Shown: positions 1 through 9,040 of the stretch, piece by piece
Numbering within the stretch: position 1 is the first letter of the stretch
Layout of the letters: each line of letters begins with the position of its first letter
Assembly (NCBI RefSeq): GCF_021513175.1
Contig: NZ_CP090953.1
Span: forward strand, 2,538,501 to 2,602,500
Length of the DNA: 64,000 bases
Direction: 5' to 3'
Source of the DNA: Sphingomonas sp. S2-65
GTDB lineage: Bacteria > Pseudomonadota > Alphaproteobacteria > Sphingomonadales > Sphingomonadaceae
The notes under the pieces: model-generated
What the model was told of the DNA's origin: nothing
Databases searched by the model: none
The model's input: the letters and a program-made list of their open reading frames with translations, nothing else
Position numbers and translations under genes: made by a program

Positions 1-529
1 GATTGACGCCGCGGCGCAGGTCGAAGATCTGCCGCGACGCGATCTGCTCTTCGCAATCGTCGAGCGAGTCTCCCAGGTCGGCGACGACCGGATCGAGTTC
101 CTCGGTGATCGCCTGGGCGATCGCGGCGATCAGGTCGCCGGGATCGAGGATCTCTCCGGCCTCGACTTGCTTGCGCACCGGATCGACTGCGTTGAGCGGC
201 TTTCGCGTGACCGAGAACACCCTCCCGCCATGCGCGTACATCCGGATCGACGCGAGCGGATCGGAAGTGGCGAGCGCCTCCGACGAAAGCCCGCGCAGGT
301 TGATCACCGCGCCGTCGCCGACCGCGTCGCAGCGTGGCCGGGTTTCGGCGGCGATCAGCGATTCCAGCACGAACGGCCCCAGCTTCGCCTCGCCCTCCAG
401 CCACGCCTTGGCCCGGGCGTCGTTGGTCGTGAGATGCGTCCAGCTGAGGTCGGCCTCTTCGCGCAACGCATCCCGCAGGGTGACCTTTCGCGCCTGACCC
501 TGATGCACGACATACGCGAAGCCGCTCAA
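1..529 (-). CDS. zntB: ZntB/CorA-family metal ion transporter, C-terminus cut by window edge
   Basis: The reading frame continues off the left edge, so only about the first 176 residues, the cytoplasmic N-terminal domain, are visible. That domain has the ZntB/CorA pattern: a WTHL segment, an ETRPRCDAVGDGAVINLRG segment and an IRMYAHGGRVFSVTRKPL segment, which match the beta-rich funnel domain of ZntB-type zinc transporters. The two C-terminal membrane helices and the GxN signature lie outside the window. The best start is a TTG at 529 that overlaps the stop of the upstream siroheme-synthase-like gene (TTGA overlap), which suggests translational coupling. Assignment to ZntB rather than to a generic CorA magnesium transporter is by resemblance of the N-terminal segments and is moderately certain. 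Confidence 0.8.
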   Translation of the reverse strand, partial: MSGFAYVVHQGQARKVTLRDALREEADLSWTHLTTNDARAKAWLEGEAKLGPFVLESLIAAETRPRCDAVGDGAVINLRGLSSEALATSDPLASIRMYAHGGRVFSVTRKPLNAVDPVRKQVEAGEILDPGDLIAAIAQAITEELDPVVADLGDSLDDCEEQIASRQIFDLRRGVN

Positions 530-1287
530 CTCGCCATCTCCAGGTCCACCGACACGCCGGTGCCGGGATGCACCGGCGGCGCGGCGCAGGCAATCCGCAC
601 CGCGTCGGCCCGCGCCCGGTCGAGGAGGTCCGCCGGCACGTCCGCGCGGTGGAACACCCGGTCCGCCTGCGCCAGCGCGCGCGCCTGGCGCAGCGTAAGG
701 TCGTCGGGATCGGCGGAGTGCAATGTGAACCGCAGCATCGCTGGCGCGGCATCCCCCTGGGCGCCCTCCAGCCAGGCGGCGACGGCGTCCGCGTCGTGCG
801 GCATCAACGGGTCGAGCGCGCCGTTCAGCGCCTCGCCCAGCGCGCGCCGCCTTTGCCCGCCATCGGGCCAACGCAGGCGCATCGCCGCGCGCGCGCCACC
901 CAGCGCCTCGGCAAGCCGCCCGAGCCCTGCGGGCAGCAGTACCTCCAGCTTCTGCCGCAACGCCGCGGCAAGTCCCGCGGAGACCCCGGCGGTGCCGATC
1001 GCCACCAGCACCGGCGAGCGGTCGACGATCGCCGGCAGCGTGAAGTCGCACAGATCGGGGCGGTCAACGGTGTTCACCAGCACCCCGCGCGCGCGCAGCG
1101 CCGCCGTCACCGCTTCGGGTTCGTCCAGCGCGACGATCGCCAGGCTCGCTTGGTCCTCCACGCCGACGATGCGCGCGCCGGCACGCTCCAGCAGCCGCCT
1201 CTTGGCGTCGGCCATCTCGCCCTCGCCGGCCAGGATCACCGGCCGCCCCGCCAGTTTCACGAACAGGGGCAGGGCGGGCAGGCTCAT
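526..1287 (-). CDS. Siroheme synthase-like protein (precorrin-2 dehydrogenase/ferrochelatase domain with truncated methyltransferase tail)
   Basis: The 253-residue protein begins like the N-terminal half of CysG/Met8: PLFVKLAGRPVILAGEGEMA, a Rossmann-type nucleotide-binding start, followed by an AALRARGVLVNTVDRPDLCDF segment and an LPAIVDRSPVLVAIGTAG segment, all typical of precorrin-2 dehydrogenase/sirohydrochlorin ferrochelatase. The glycine motif is GEGEMA instead of the usual GGGxVA. The last 70 residues (DPDDLTLRQARALAQADRVF) resemble the beginning of a uroporphyrinogen-III methyltransferase domain that stops early. The likely role is the NAD-dependent oxidation and iron insertion that make siroheme for sulfite or nitrite reductase. 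The gene overlaps lysA by 4 bases and its own stop overlaps the zntB start, so it sits inside an operon. Confidence 0.85.
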   Translation of the reverse strand: MSLPALPLFVKLAGRPVILAGEGEMADAKRRLLERAGARIVGVEDQASLAIVALDEPEAVTAALRARGVLVNTVDRPDLCDFTLPAIVDRSPVLVAIGTAGVSAGLAAALRQKLEVLLPAGLGRLAEALGGARAAMRLRWPDGGQRRRALGEALNGALDPLMPHDADAVAAWLEGAQGDAAPAMLRFTLHSADPDDLTLRQARALAQADRVFHRADVPADLLDRARADAVRIACAAPPVHPGTGVSVDLEMAS

Positions 1288-2543
1288 TTCAGCCAGTCCG
1301 GCACATGCTCCTCGGCCATGATCGTCTCGGCCGATATGCGGCCTGCCACCACCGCGTAGGTGTCGCCCGACACCAGCACCTCGGGCACCAGCGGCCGGCT
1401 GTTATAGGTGCTCGCCATCGTCGCGCCGTACGCGCCGGCGCTGCGCAGCACCGCCAGGTCGCCGGCCTCGACCACGTCGATCTCCCGCCCCTTGGCGAAC
1501 ACGTCGCTCGATTCGCAAACCGGCCCGGCCACATTGGCGGTCATCGTCGCGCCGCTCGGCTTCACGGCGACGAAGTCGTGATACGCGTCGTACAGCGCCA
1601 CCCGCGCCAGGTCGTTCATCGCCGCATCGACGATCACCCAGGGGTGGACGACGCCGGGCTTCACCCACAGCACTTGCGTCAGCAGCACGCCGGCATTGGC
1701 GGCGATCACCCGCCCGGGCTCGAACATCAGCTCGACGTCCCAGTCGCGCGTCACGCGCGCCACCATCTCACCGAATTCGGCAGGCGAAGGCGGCGTGTCG
1801 GTGGTGCGGTACGGCACCCCCAGCCCCCCGCCCAGGTCGACATGGGTGATCGGGTGACCCGCCGCGCGCAGTTCGGCGACCAGCTCGCCGACGCGGGCAT
1901 AAGCGCGCTCCAGCGGCTCCAGGCTCTGCAACTGGCTGCCGATATGCACCGCCACGCCGCGCAGGTTCAGCCCGGGCAGCGGCGCCAGCCTGTCGAAGAT
2001 CGCCCGCGCCTCGCTGATCGGCACGCCGAACTTGTTCTCCGCGCGTCCGGTCGAGATCTTCTCATGCGTGCCGGCATCGACGTCGGGATTGACTCGCAAC
2101 GTCGCCGGCGCGCGCAGCCCCCGCGCCGCCGCGAGTTCGGACAGCACCACGCCTTCCTCTTCCAGTTCCAGGTTGAACTGGCCGATCCCGGCGCTCAGTC
2201 CCTGGTCCAGCTCGGCGCGGCTCTTGCCCACGCCTGAAAACACGATGCTCTCGGGCGGCATTCCCGCGGCCAGCGCGCGTGCCAGCTCGCCGCCCGACAC
2301 CACGTCGGCGCCAAAGCCTTCATTGGCCAGCAGCCGCAGCACCGCCAGGTTCGGGTTCGCCTTGATCGCGAACGCGACGCGCGCGCGCGGCACCGTTGCC
2401 AGTCCGTCGCGGAAAGCGCGCGCGTGGCGCTGGAAGGTGGCGGTGGAATAGACGTAGACCGGCGTCCCGACCTCGGCGGCGATGCGCGCAAGCGGGACGT
2501 TCTCGGCGTGGAGTTCGCCGTCGATCAGCGTGAAATGGTCCAT
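1284..2543 (-). CDS. lysA: Diaminopimelate decarboxylase
   Basis: A 419-residue PLP enzyme of fold type III that decarboxylates meso-diaminopimelate to lysine, the last step of lysine synthesis. The PLP-binding lysine is in VAFAIKANPN (Lys61). Further family marks are SGGELARAL, the HIGSQ segment, the GGGLGVPY phosphate-binding loop, the EPGR motif, and the CESSD and GAYGATMASTYNSRP segments of the second domain. Length is normal for LysA. It lies 9 bases downstream of the small lipoprotein gene and overlaps the siroheme-synthase-like gene by 4 bases, so argH, the lipoprotein, lysA, the siroheme gene and zntB are probably co-transcribed. Confidence 0.97.
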   Translation of the reverse strand: MDHFTLIDGELHAENVPLARIAAEVGTPVYVYSTATFQRHARAFRDGLATVPRARVAFAIKANPNLAVLRLLANEGFGADVVSGGELARALAAGMPPESIVFSGVGKSRAELDQGLSAGIGQFNLELEEEGVVLSELAAARGLRAPATLRVNPDVDAGTHEKISTGRAENKFGVPISEARAIFDRLAPLPGLNLRGVAVHIGSQLQSLEPLERAYARVGELVAELRAAGHPITHVDLGGGLGVPYRTTDTPPSPAEFGEMVARVTRDWDVELMFEPGRVIAANAGVLLTQVLWVKPGVVHPWVIVDAAMNDLARVALYDAYHDFVAVKPSGATMTANVAGPVCESSDVFAKGREIDVVEAGDLAVLRSAGAYGATMASTYNSRPLVPEVLVSGDTYAVVAGRISAETIMAEEHVPDWLK

Positions 2544-2552
2544 CGGTTCCGG

Positions 2553-2792
2553 TCAGTTGGGGGGAGGCAGGTCGAACTCGTCGCTGCGGCGGCGCTCCGA
2601 GCTCTGGATCAGGTCGTCGCTGCGCGCCGGGCGCGTCTGCGGCGCGGGCTGCAACAGGTCGCCCGGCGTCGGCGTCGCGGTGGCGCCATAAGGCGCGGGC
2701 GGCAGCGCCTGGCCCTCGGCGACCTTCAGGTCGCCGCGCGCGCCGCAGCCGCCCAGCGCCGCCAAGCCTGCGATCAGCAAGAGTCGTTTCAT
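2553..2792 (-). CDS. Small lipoprotein between argH and lysA
   Basis: A 79-residue protein with a short signal peptide and a clear lipobox (ALGGC, cysteine at residue 16), so it is probably a membrane-anchored lipoprotein. The mature part is proline- and arginine-rich with no recognisable domain. Its start overlaps the argH stop by 4 bases and lysA follows 9 bases later. Small lipoproteins of the LptM (YifL) family are often encoded next to lysA in proteobacteria, and this could be the alphaproteobacterial equivalent. That link is inferred from position and the lipobox, because the characteristic LptM sequence is not obvious beyond the N-terminus. Confidence 0.8.
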   Translation of the reverse strand: MKRLLLIAGLAALGGCGARGDLKVAEGQALPPAPYGATATPTPGDLLQPAPQTRPARSDDLIQSSERRRSDEFDLPPPN

Positions 2793-4168
2793 CGCCCGTT
2801 CTCCTCGCGCGCCCGCCGCGCCGCCGCGATCGCCTCGCGCACCCGCACCGGCGACGTGCCGCCAAAGCTGGTGCGGCTCGACACCGATGCGTCGACGCTC
2901 AGCACGTCATATACGCGCTGGTCGATCCGCGCGTCGATCTCCTTGAGCGCGTCGAGCGGCAGCTGGTCCAGCCGCACGCCGTCGGCTTCCGCCTTGGCCA
3001 CTGCCCGTCCGGTGATGTGGTGCGCCTCGCGGAACGGCACTCCGGCCTCGCGCACCAGCCAGTCGGCCAGGTCGGTTGCGGTGGAAAAGCCCGCTTCCGC
3101 CGCCGCGCGCATCCGCTCGGTGCGGAAGGTCGCGCTTTCGATCATCCCGGTCATCGCCGCGATCGACAGGCCCAGCAGGTCGTGCGCCTCGAACACCGGC
3201 GGCTTGTCGTCCTGCATGTCCTTGGAATAAGCGAGCGGCAGGCCCTTCATCGTCATCATCAGGCTGACCAGCGCGCCGGTGATGCGGCCCGAATGGCCGC
3301 GCACCAGTTCGGCCGCGTCGGGGTTGCGCTTCTGCGGCATGATCGAGCTGCCGGTCGACCATTGATCGCTCAAGCTGACGAAGCCGAACGGCTGGCTCGC
3401 CCAGATCACGAACTCTTCCGCCAAACGCGACAGATGCAGCGCGCATTGCGACGCACAGGTCAGATATTCGAGCGCGAAGTCGCGATCTGACACGGAATCG
3501 AGCGAATTTCGCGTCGGTCCGTCGAATTCCAGCGCCCTTGCGGTGGCGTCGCGGTCGAGCGGGAACCCCGTCCCGGCCAAAGCGGCGGATCCCAGCGGGC
3601 ACAGGTTCATCCGCGCCCGGGCGTCGGCAAAGCGCGAGCGGTCCCGGCTAACCATCTCGTAATAGGCCATTAAATGATGGCCGAGCGTCACCGGCTGGGC
3701 GGTCTGGAGGTGCGTGAACCCCGGCATCACCGTCGCCGCATGCTCCTCGGCACGCACGATCAGCGCGTCAAGCAGAACGTCAAGCGCCGCGTCCACCTGA
3801 TCAATCGAATCGCGCACCCACAGCCGGAAATCGGTCGCCACCTGGTCGTTGCGCGACCGCGCAGTGTGCAGCCGCCCCGCGACCGCGCCGATTCGATCCG
3901 ACAGCCGCGCTTCGGTCAGCATGTGGATGTCCTCGAGCGCCAGGTCCTCCGGAACACCGTCCGCCTCGAACGCCGCAGCGACCTCTTCCAGCCCTTGCGC
4001 GATCCGCGCGGCATCTTCGGCCGCGACGATGCCCTGTTTGCCCAGCATCGCGACATGCGCCTGGCTGCCGCGGATATCCTGCCGCCACATCCGCTTGTCG
4101 AAGGGGATCGACGCGTTTATCTCACGCATCACGGCCGACGGTCCTTCGGCGAACCGCCCACCCCACAT
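2789..4168 (-). CDS. argH: Argininosuccinate lyase
   Basis: A 459-residue member of the fumarase/aspartase superfamily that splits argininosuccinate into arginine and fumarate. The start [14 protein letters not shown] at 4168 is the standard ArgH N-terminus. An open frame continues upstream to 4573, but that extension has no family similarity and runs antisense to the thioredoxin gene, so it was excluded. The superfamily signature [12 protein letters not shown] lies around residues 270-281, and [12 protein letters not shown] and the HLQTAQP segment are also present. The gene diverges from the thioredoxin gene with the two start codons only 16 bases apart. Confidence 0.97.
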   Translation of the reverse strand: MWGGRFAEGPSAVMREINASIPFDKRMWRQDIRGSQAHVAMLGKQGIVAAEDAARIAQGLEEVAAAFEADGVPEDLALEDIHMLTEARLSDRIGAVAGRLHTARSRNDQVATDFRLWVRDSIDQVDAALDVLLDALIVRAEEHAATVMPGFTHLQTAQPVTLGHHLMAYYEMVSRDRSRFADARARMNLCPLGSAALAGTGFPLDRDATARALEFDGPTRNSLDSVSDRDFALEYLTCASQCALHLSRLAEEFVIWASQPFGFVSLSDQWSTGSSIMPQKRNPDAAELVRGHSGRITGALVSLMMTMKGLPLAYSKDMQDDKPPVFEAHDLLGLSIAAMTGMIESATFRTERMRAAAEAGFSTATDLADWLVREAGVPFREAHHITGRAVAKAEADGVRLDQLPLDALKEIDARIDQRVYDVLSVDASVSSRTSFGGTSPVRVREAIAAARRAREENGR

Positions 4169-4184
4169 CGCATTGGAGCTGTCC

Positions 4185-4742
4185 TTGCGCCCAGCTATCG
4201 CGCTTCTCCTCACAGGCTTGGTGGCAATCGGCGGCTGCGATAGGCCTTCGCAGCCTCCGCAGCAAGCGACCCAGAACAACAGCACCGCTGCCGCACCCGG
4301 GGCGGGTACGGTGGATCGCAGCCACAAGGGCGAGGCCGCACCCTCGATCGCCTTCCAGGATGCCGCGGGCAAGACCGTGACGCTGGCAAGCTTCAAGGGC
4401 AAGCCGGTGCTGCTCAACCTTTGGGCGACCTGGTGCATCCCCTGCATCAAGGAAATGCCGACGCTGGACGCGCTCGCCGGCAGCCAGGGGGCGGCGCTCC
4501 ACGTCCTCGCGGTAAGCCAGGACTTCAAGGGCAAGGAGGTGGTCGTCCCCTTCTTCCAGAAGAACGGCTTCAAGCATCTCCAGCCCTATATCGATGCCGA
4601 TGCGGCCTTCAGCCTCGGGCTCGGCGCCAACCTGCCGACTACGATCCTCTTCGATTCAGCGGGCAAGGAAGTCTGGCGGGCGTCCGGTGAGAAGGATTGG
4701 GCCGGCCCCGATGCCGCGGCCCTTCTAACCGAGGCGCGTTGA
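4185..4742 (+). CDS. TlpA-type thioredoxin lipoprotein
   Basis: A periplasmic thiol-disulfide oxidoreductase of the TlpA/ResA type. The N-terminus is a lipoprotein signal ending in AIGGC, with the lipidated cysteine at residue 18. The redox centre WATWCIPC (Cys84 and Cys87) is followed by the cis-proline segment LPTTILFD. It probably keeps exported proteins or cytochrome c apoproteins reduced. The start is a TTG at 4185 preceded at about 6 bases by GGAGCT. An alternative TTG at 4173 would add four residues. There is no ATG upstream that makes sense, because the frame runs into argH. Confidence 0.88.
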   Translation: MRPAIALLLTGLVAIGGCDRPSQPPQQATQNNSTAAAPGAGTVDRSHKGEAAPSIAFQDAAGKTVTLASFKGKPVLLNLWATWCIPCIKEMPTLDALAGSQGAALHVLAVSQDFKGKEVVVPFFQKNGFKHLQPYIDADAAFSLGLGANLPTTILFDSAGKEVWRASGEKDWAGPDAAALLTEAR

Positions 4743-4811
4743 TCGCGCGGCGTACGTAGCCTGACACGCCAAGCCGTGGCGCCCGCTGGCGCAATCTGTT
4801 AGCGCTCGGCC

Positions 4812-7082
4812 ATGACCGCAGCTGCTTCCGCCCGCGAGATACTCACGCGCCTCCACGATGTCATGGCAAAGCGGCTGCCCGCACAAGCGAAGCTGAACGC
4901 CGTGGTGGAAGTCATCGGTTCCACGCTGAACAGCGAGGTTTGCTCGATCTACCTGCTGCGCGAAGGGGTGCTAGAGCTGTTCGCCACGCGCGGCCTTGCA
5001 CAGGAAGCAGTGCACGTCACGACACTCGCGCTCGGCGAGGGGCTGGTCGGCACGATCGCCGCCAATGTCGAGACGCTGAACCTCGATGAGGCCGCGACGC
5101 ATCCAGACTTCGCCTATCGTCCGGAAACCGGAGAGGATCGCTTTCACAGCTTCGCTGGCGTGCCGATCATACGGCGCGAGCGGTCGGTGGGGGTGCTCGC
5201 GGTGCAGCATGCCGAGCCGCGGCGCTATGCCGACATAGAAATCGAAGCGCTGCAAACGGTGGCGATGGTGCTGTCGGAATTGATCGCCAATGCCGACCTG
5301 ATCGACACGGCTGGTGCGCCGTCCACTCGGCCGCAATCGACTGCTGCCAGTCATGCTCACGGTTTCAAGCTGGTCGACGGAATGGGCGTCGGCGTCGCGG
5401 TCTTCCATCAACCGCGCATCTTCATCGAGCACACCGTCGCTGAGGATACCGAGGCCGAGCGCCACCGCGTCTATGCGGCGTTCGACAAGATGCGTGATCA
5501 GATCGAGCGCATGGCGAGCCAGGCCGAGTTCGGCGGCGGCGGCGAGCACGACGAGGTGCTCGAGACCTACAAGATGTTCGCCTATGATGAAGGCTGGAGC
5601 CGGCGGATCAACGAGGCGATCGATTCCGGCCTGACCGCGGAGGCCGCGATCGAGCGGGTCCAGCAGCGGACTCGCCAGCGTATGCGTGAGATCGACGATC
5701 CGCTCTTGCGGGACCGCATGCACGACCTGGAGGACCTATCCAACCGGCTGCTTCGCACCGTATCCGGTCAACTCGGCACCGCGGCGCATATGGGCCTTCG
5801 TCAGGATGCAATCCTTATCGCCCGTAATCTCGGACCAGCCGAGTTGCTCGAATATGACCGGCGGCGATTGAAGGGCGTGGTTCTGGAAGAGGGCTCCCTG
5901 ACCGCGCACGTTACCATCGTCGCGCGGGCCATGGGCGTGCCGGTGCTGGGTAGGGTGCGTGACGTGCGTCGGTTGATCGCGGAAGGCGACCTGTTGCTGC
6001 TGGATACCGCCGAAGAGAGCCTGTTCATCCGCCCAAGCCAAGCGATGCAAGAAGCGTTCGAGGCCAAGCTGGAGCTCAGCCAGAAGCGCAGGGCCGCCTT
6101 CGCCCAGCTAAAGGGTGAGGTACCGATCACCCGTGACGGCGAGCGCCTGGCCGTGATGGTAAATGCCGGGCTGCGCGATGATCTGGCGGCGCTCGACCTT
6201 ACCGGCGCCGATGGCATCGGGCTGTTTCGCACCGAGTTCCAGTTCCTGGTGTCGGCGACCCTGCCCCAGCGCGAGGCGCAGCGGCGACTCTACAAGGACG
6301 TTCTCGAAGCCGCGGGCGACCGTCCGGTGGTGTTCCGCACTGTCGATATCGGCGGCGACAAGGCGTTGCCGTATCTCAATCACGATGAAGAGGGCGACGA
6401 AGAAAACCCCGCGATGGGCTGGCGCGCGCTCCGGCTCGCCCTTGACCGCGATGGCTTGATGAAGGCGCAGGCGCGCGCACTCATCGAAGCTGCGGGAGGG
6501 CGTACGCTTAGCGTGATGTTTCCGATGGTGTCGGAGCCTTGGGAGTTCGACCAAGCCAAGGCGCTGTTCGAGGCGCAGCGCGGTTGGCTCGCCGCCAGGG
6601 GCAAGAAGCTGCCGCTCGAAATCCGTTATGGCGCGATGCTCGAGGTTCCGGCTCTGGCCGAGGTGCTCGACGTCCTGCTGCCCGAGGTCGATTTCCTGTC
6701 CATCGGCACCAACGATCTCACCCAGTTCCTGTTCGCCGCCGACCGCGCGCACCCCAAGCTGGCGCTGCGCTATGACTGGCTCAGCCCTTCGATCCTGCGC
6801 TTCATTCGTCGGGTGGTGGAGCAGGCCGATGCCGCAGGCGTGCCGGTGACAGTGTGCGGCGAAATGGGCGGCCGGCCCTTGGAGGCAATGGCGCTGATCG
6901 GGCTCGGCATCCGGCGCCTGTCGATCACACCTGCTGCGGTAGGGCCGATCAAGGCGATGGTGCGCTCGCTCGATCGGAAGGCTGTGATCGCCGCGATGAC
7001 CACGCTGCTGGCGGAACCCCGCACCCCCTTGCGCGCGGCGCTCATCGCCTGGGCCGAGGAACGATCCGTCGAACTCGCCTGA
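4812..7082 (+). CDS. ptsP: Phosphoenolpyruvate-protein phosphotransferase PtsP (EI-Ntr) with GAF domain
   Basis: A 756-residue enzyme I of the nitrogen phosphotransferase system, which passes phosphate from phosphoenolpyruvate to NPr and on to EIIA-Ntr, a regulatory rather than sugar-transporting relay. Residues 1-160 form a GAF sensor domain. The phospho-accepting histidine is His366 in GSLTAHVTIVARAMGVP. The C-terminal PEP-binding barrel has GIGLFRTEFQF, the SIGTNDLTQF segment and the catalytic cysteine Cys682 in VCGEMGG. Length is normal for PtsP. NPr and EIIA-Ntr genes are not in the window. Confidence 0.96.
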   Translation: MTAAASAREILTRLHDVMAKRLPAQAKLNAVVEVIGSTLNSEVCSIYLLREGVLELFATRGLAQEAVHVTTLALGEGLVGTIAANVETLNLDEAATHPDFAYRPETGEDRFHSFAGVPIIRRERSVGVLAVQHAEPRRYADIEIEALQTVAMVLSELIANADLIDTAGAPSTRPQSTAASHAHGFKLVDGMGVGVAVFHQPRIFIEHTVAEDTEAERHRVYAAFDKMRDQIERMASQAEFGGGGEHDEVLETYKMFAYDEGWSRRINEAIDSGLTAEAAIERVQQRTRQRMREIDDPLLRDRMHDLEDLSNRLLRTVSGQLGTAAHMGLRQDAILIARNLGPAELLEYDRRRLKGVVLEEGSLTAHVTIVARAMGVPVLGRVRDVRRLIAEGDLLLLDTAEESLFIRPSQAMQEAFEAKLELSQKRRAAFAQLKGEVPITRDGERLAVMVNAGLRDDLAALDLTGADGIGLFRTEFQFLVSATLPQREAQRRLYKDVLEAAGDRPVVFRTVDIGGDKALPYLNHDEEGDEENPAMGWRALRLALDRDGLMKAQARALIEAAGGRTLSVMFPMVSEPWEFDQAKALFEAQRGWLAARGKKLPLEIRYGAMLEVPALAEVLDVLLPEVDFLSIGTNDLTQFLFAADRAHPKLALRYDWLSPSILRFIRRVVEQADAAGVPVTVCGEMGGRPLEAMALIGLGIRRLSITPAAVGPIKAMVRSLDRKAVIAAMTTLLAEPRTPLRAALIAWAEERSVELA

Positions 7083-7189
7083 TTATCCGCCGATTTACCG
7101 CGGCGCGGCGTTGACACCGAGGGCAGCGTAGAGGACATCCCCGGCAAGAAGGCGCGGCAGCGGTGCCGACGCCTTGCCCGGAGACCAGG

Positions 7190-8017
7190 ATGGAAGGCGA
7201 TACTGCCTCGAACGCCAATGCTTCCCCCGCGGGTGCGGGAGCTAGGCTGCGCGCAGCGCGTGAGGCCCAGGGGCTGGACCTGGCGGAGATCGCGGTGCGC
7301 ACGCGCATTCCCCAACGCCATCTGGAAGCGATCGAGAACGCGGACTATTCGGGACTGCCCTCGTCCACCTACGCCATTGGTTTCGCCAAGGCCTATGCGC
7401 GGGCGGTGGGTGCCGACGAAGTCGCCGTGGCGCACGACATCCGTGGTGAGCTGGGCACGCTGCCCGAGCGATCGGCGCCGCCGCAATACTACCCGCTTGA
7501 AGAATCCGGGCGCATGCCCTCGCGAGGGTTTGCGTGGGTCGCGTTGGTGGTCGCGCTGCTTGTGCTGGTGGGCGTCGGGCTCTGGTATGGCACCGACTTG
7601 TTCCGGGGCACCACGCCAGCTGAGGATGTACTGGCATCCACCGGCACGGCGTCGGCTGATAGCGCATCGAACGCGAGCGTAGCCGCGGTGCCTGCTGCCG
7701 CGCCGGCCGCGGGTGGCCAGGTAACCTTGGTGGCGTCGGAAACGGTCTGGCTGCGCGTGCGTGACAGGACTGGCAAGCGGCTGTTCGAGAAGGAAATGGC
7801 GCCTGGCGAGCGATTTGACGTTCCCCGCGATGCGCAGGATCCGGTGGCGCGGACCGGCCGACCCGACCGCGTCCAGGTACTGATCAATGGATCGCAGGTA
7901 GCGCCGCTCGGCACCGGCGTGGAGACGGTGGACGTGGGCGTGAGCGCCGAGGCGCTTCAGGCGCGGAGCAGCGCTGCGGCGGACGGCGGCAACGTCGCTG
8001 CCCCCACCGCCCAGTGA
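7190..8017 (+). CDS. RodZ-like helix-turn-helix membrane protein with DUF4115 domain
   Basis: About 275 residues. Near the N-terminus is a Cro/CI-type helix-turn-helix (GARLRAAREAQGLDLAEIAV with the IPQRHLEAIE helix). A single membrane segment (WVALVVALLVLVGVGLW) follows, and then a periplasmic beta-rich region typical of DUF4115 (LVASETVWLRVRDRTGKRLFEKEMAPGE). This is the layout of RodZ, the MreB-associated cell-shape protein, so a role in cell-wall organisation is likely. The ATG at 7190 was chosen because the protein begins sensibly there. An open frame starts 27 bases earlier but adds nothing family-like. Confidence 0.85.
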   Translation: MEGDTASNANASPAGAGARLRAAREAQGLDLAEIAVRTRIPQRHLEAIENADYSGLPSSTYAIGFAKAYARAVGADEVAVAHDIRGELGTLPERSAPPQYYPLEESGRMPSRGFAWVALVVALLVLVGVGLWYGTDLFRGTTPAEDVLASTGTASADSASNASVAAVPAAAPAAGGQVTLVASETVWLRVRDRTGKRLFEKEMAPGERFDVPRDAQDPVARTGRPDRVQVLINGSQVAPLGTGVETVDVGVSAEALQARSSAAADGGNVAAPTAQ

Positions 8018-8098
8018 ACGGGGCGACAAGCGTTCGCCGATATTCTATGGCGGTTAACTGTAAGTCCTTTCAGCGAATCCACCGGGGGGTGTGACCTG

Positions 8099-9040
8099 AT
8101 GCGTATGTTGATGACTGTGGCGATCGCCGCTGCGGCGCTTGGAACCGGCGGCGCGGCGCATGCCCAGAGCGGCAATGTCGAAGGCCGGGTCGACCGTCTG
8201 GAGCGCGAAATGCGCGCGGTGCAGCGCAAGGTATTTCCGGGCGGGGCCGGCCAGACCGTGGAGCCGCAGATCACGCCGGAGACGAACACGGTGATACCCG
8301 GCGTGCCGGCGAGCAGCCCCGTGGCCGATCTCACCCAGCGCGTGTCTGCGCTCGAGGGGCAGCTGACGACCTTGACCGGGCAGGTAGAGCAGAGCCAGTA
8401 CCGCCTGCGTCAGCTGGAGGAGGCGTTCAACGCCTATAAGAGCGCGACCGACGCCCGACTGAAGGGCGTCGAGACGAGCAGCCGGCCGTCGGTTCCTGGC
8501 GCGGCCGTCGCTGGCGATACCGCGACGCTTGACGAGCCCGCACCAGCGTCTGCCGGTCGACCCGCGCCGGCTACCGAGAAGCCTGCGGCGAAGCCTACGG
8601 GTGCGCGGGCGCAGCAGGTTGCCGCGGTCGCCAAGCCAAGCAGCAACGATCCGGCCGAGGATGCCTATACCTATGGCTATCGCCTGTGGCAGGCCAAGCT
8701 GTACCCGGAGGCTCGGGCCCAGTTCGAGACGGTGGTCAACAAATACCCCCAGCACCGCCGCGCCAGCTATTCGCAGAACCTGCTCGGCCGCGCTTATCTC
8801 GATGCGGGCGCGCCCAGTCTGGCGGCGGTGGCGTTTTACGAGAATTACAAGAAGAACCCCAATGGCGAGCGGGCGCCGGACAGCCTCTATTACCTGGCCG
8901 ACGCGCTGACCAAGCTGAAGAAGCCGTCGAACGAGGTCTGCAAGGTCTATAACGAGCTGACCCAGTTGTACGGCGACCGCCTCTCGGCCGAGATGAAGGC
9001 CGGAGTTGCAGAGGGCCGTGCCACCAACAAGTGCAAGTGA
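8099..9040 (+). CDS. cpoB: Tol-Pal system periplasmic protein CpoB (YbgF)
   Basis: A 313-residue secreted protein with a signal peptide ending near AAHAQ. After cleavage comes a coiled-coil stretch (VDRLEREMRAVQRKVF, then LTQRVSALEGQLTTLTGQVE), an alanine/proline-rich linker, and a C-terminal TPR-like region starting at EDAYTYGYRLWQAKLYPEA. This order is that of CpoB/YbgF, which coordinates outer-membrane constriction with peptidoglycan synthesis. The tolQRAB-pal genes are not in the window. The 3' end overlaps the likely start of tilS, suggesting co-translation. Confidence 0.92.
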   Translation: MRMLMTVAIAAAALGTGGAAHAQSGNVEGRVDRLEREMRAVQRKVFPGGAGQTVEPQITPETNTVIPGVPASSPVADLTQRVSALEGQLTTLTGQVEQSQYRLRQLEEAFNAYKSATDARLKGVETSSRPSVPGAAVAGDTATLDEPAPASAGRPAPATEKPAAKPTGARAQQVAAVAKPSSNDPAEDAYTYGYRLWQAKLYPEARAQFETVVNKYPQHRRASYSQNLLGRAYLDAGAPSLAAVAFYENYKKNPNGERAPDSLYYLADALTKLKKPSNEVCKVYNELTQLYGDRLSAEMKAGVAEGRATNKCK

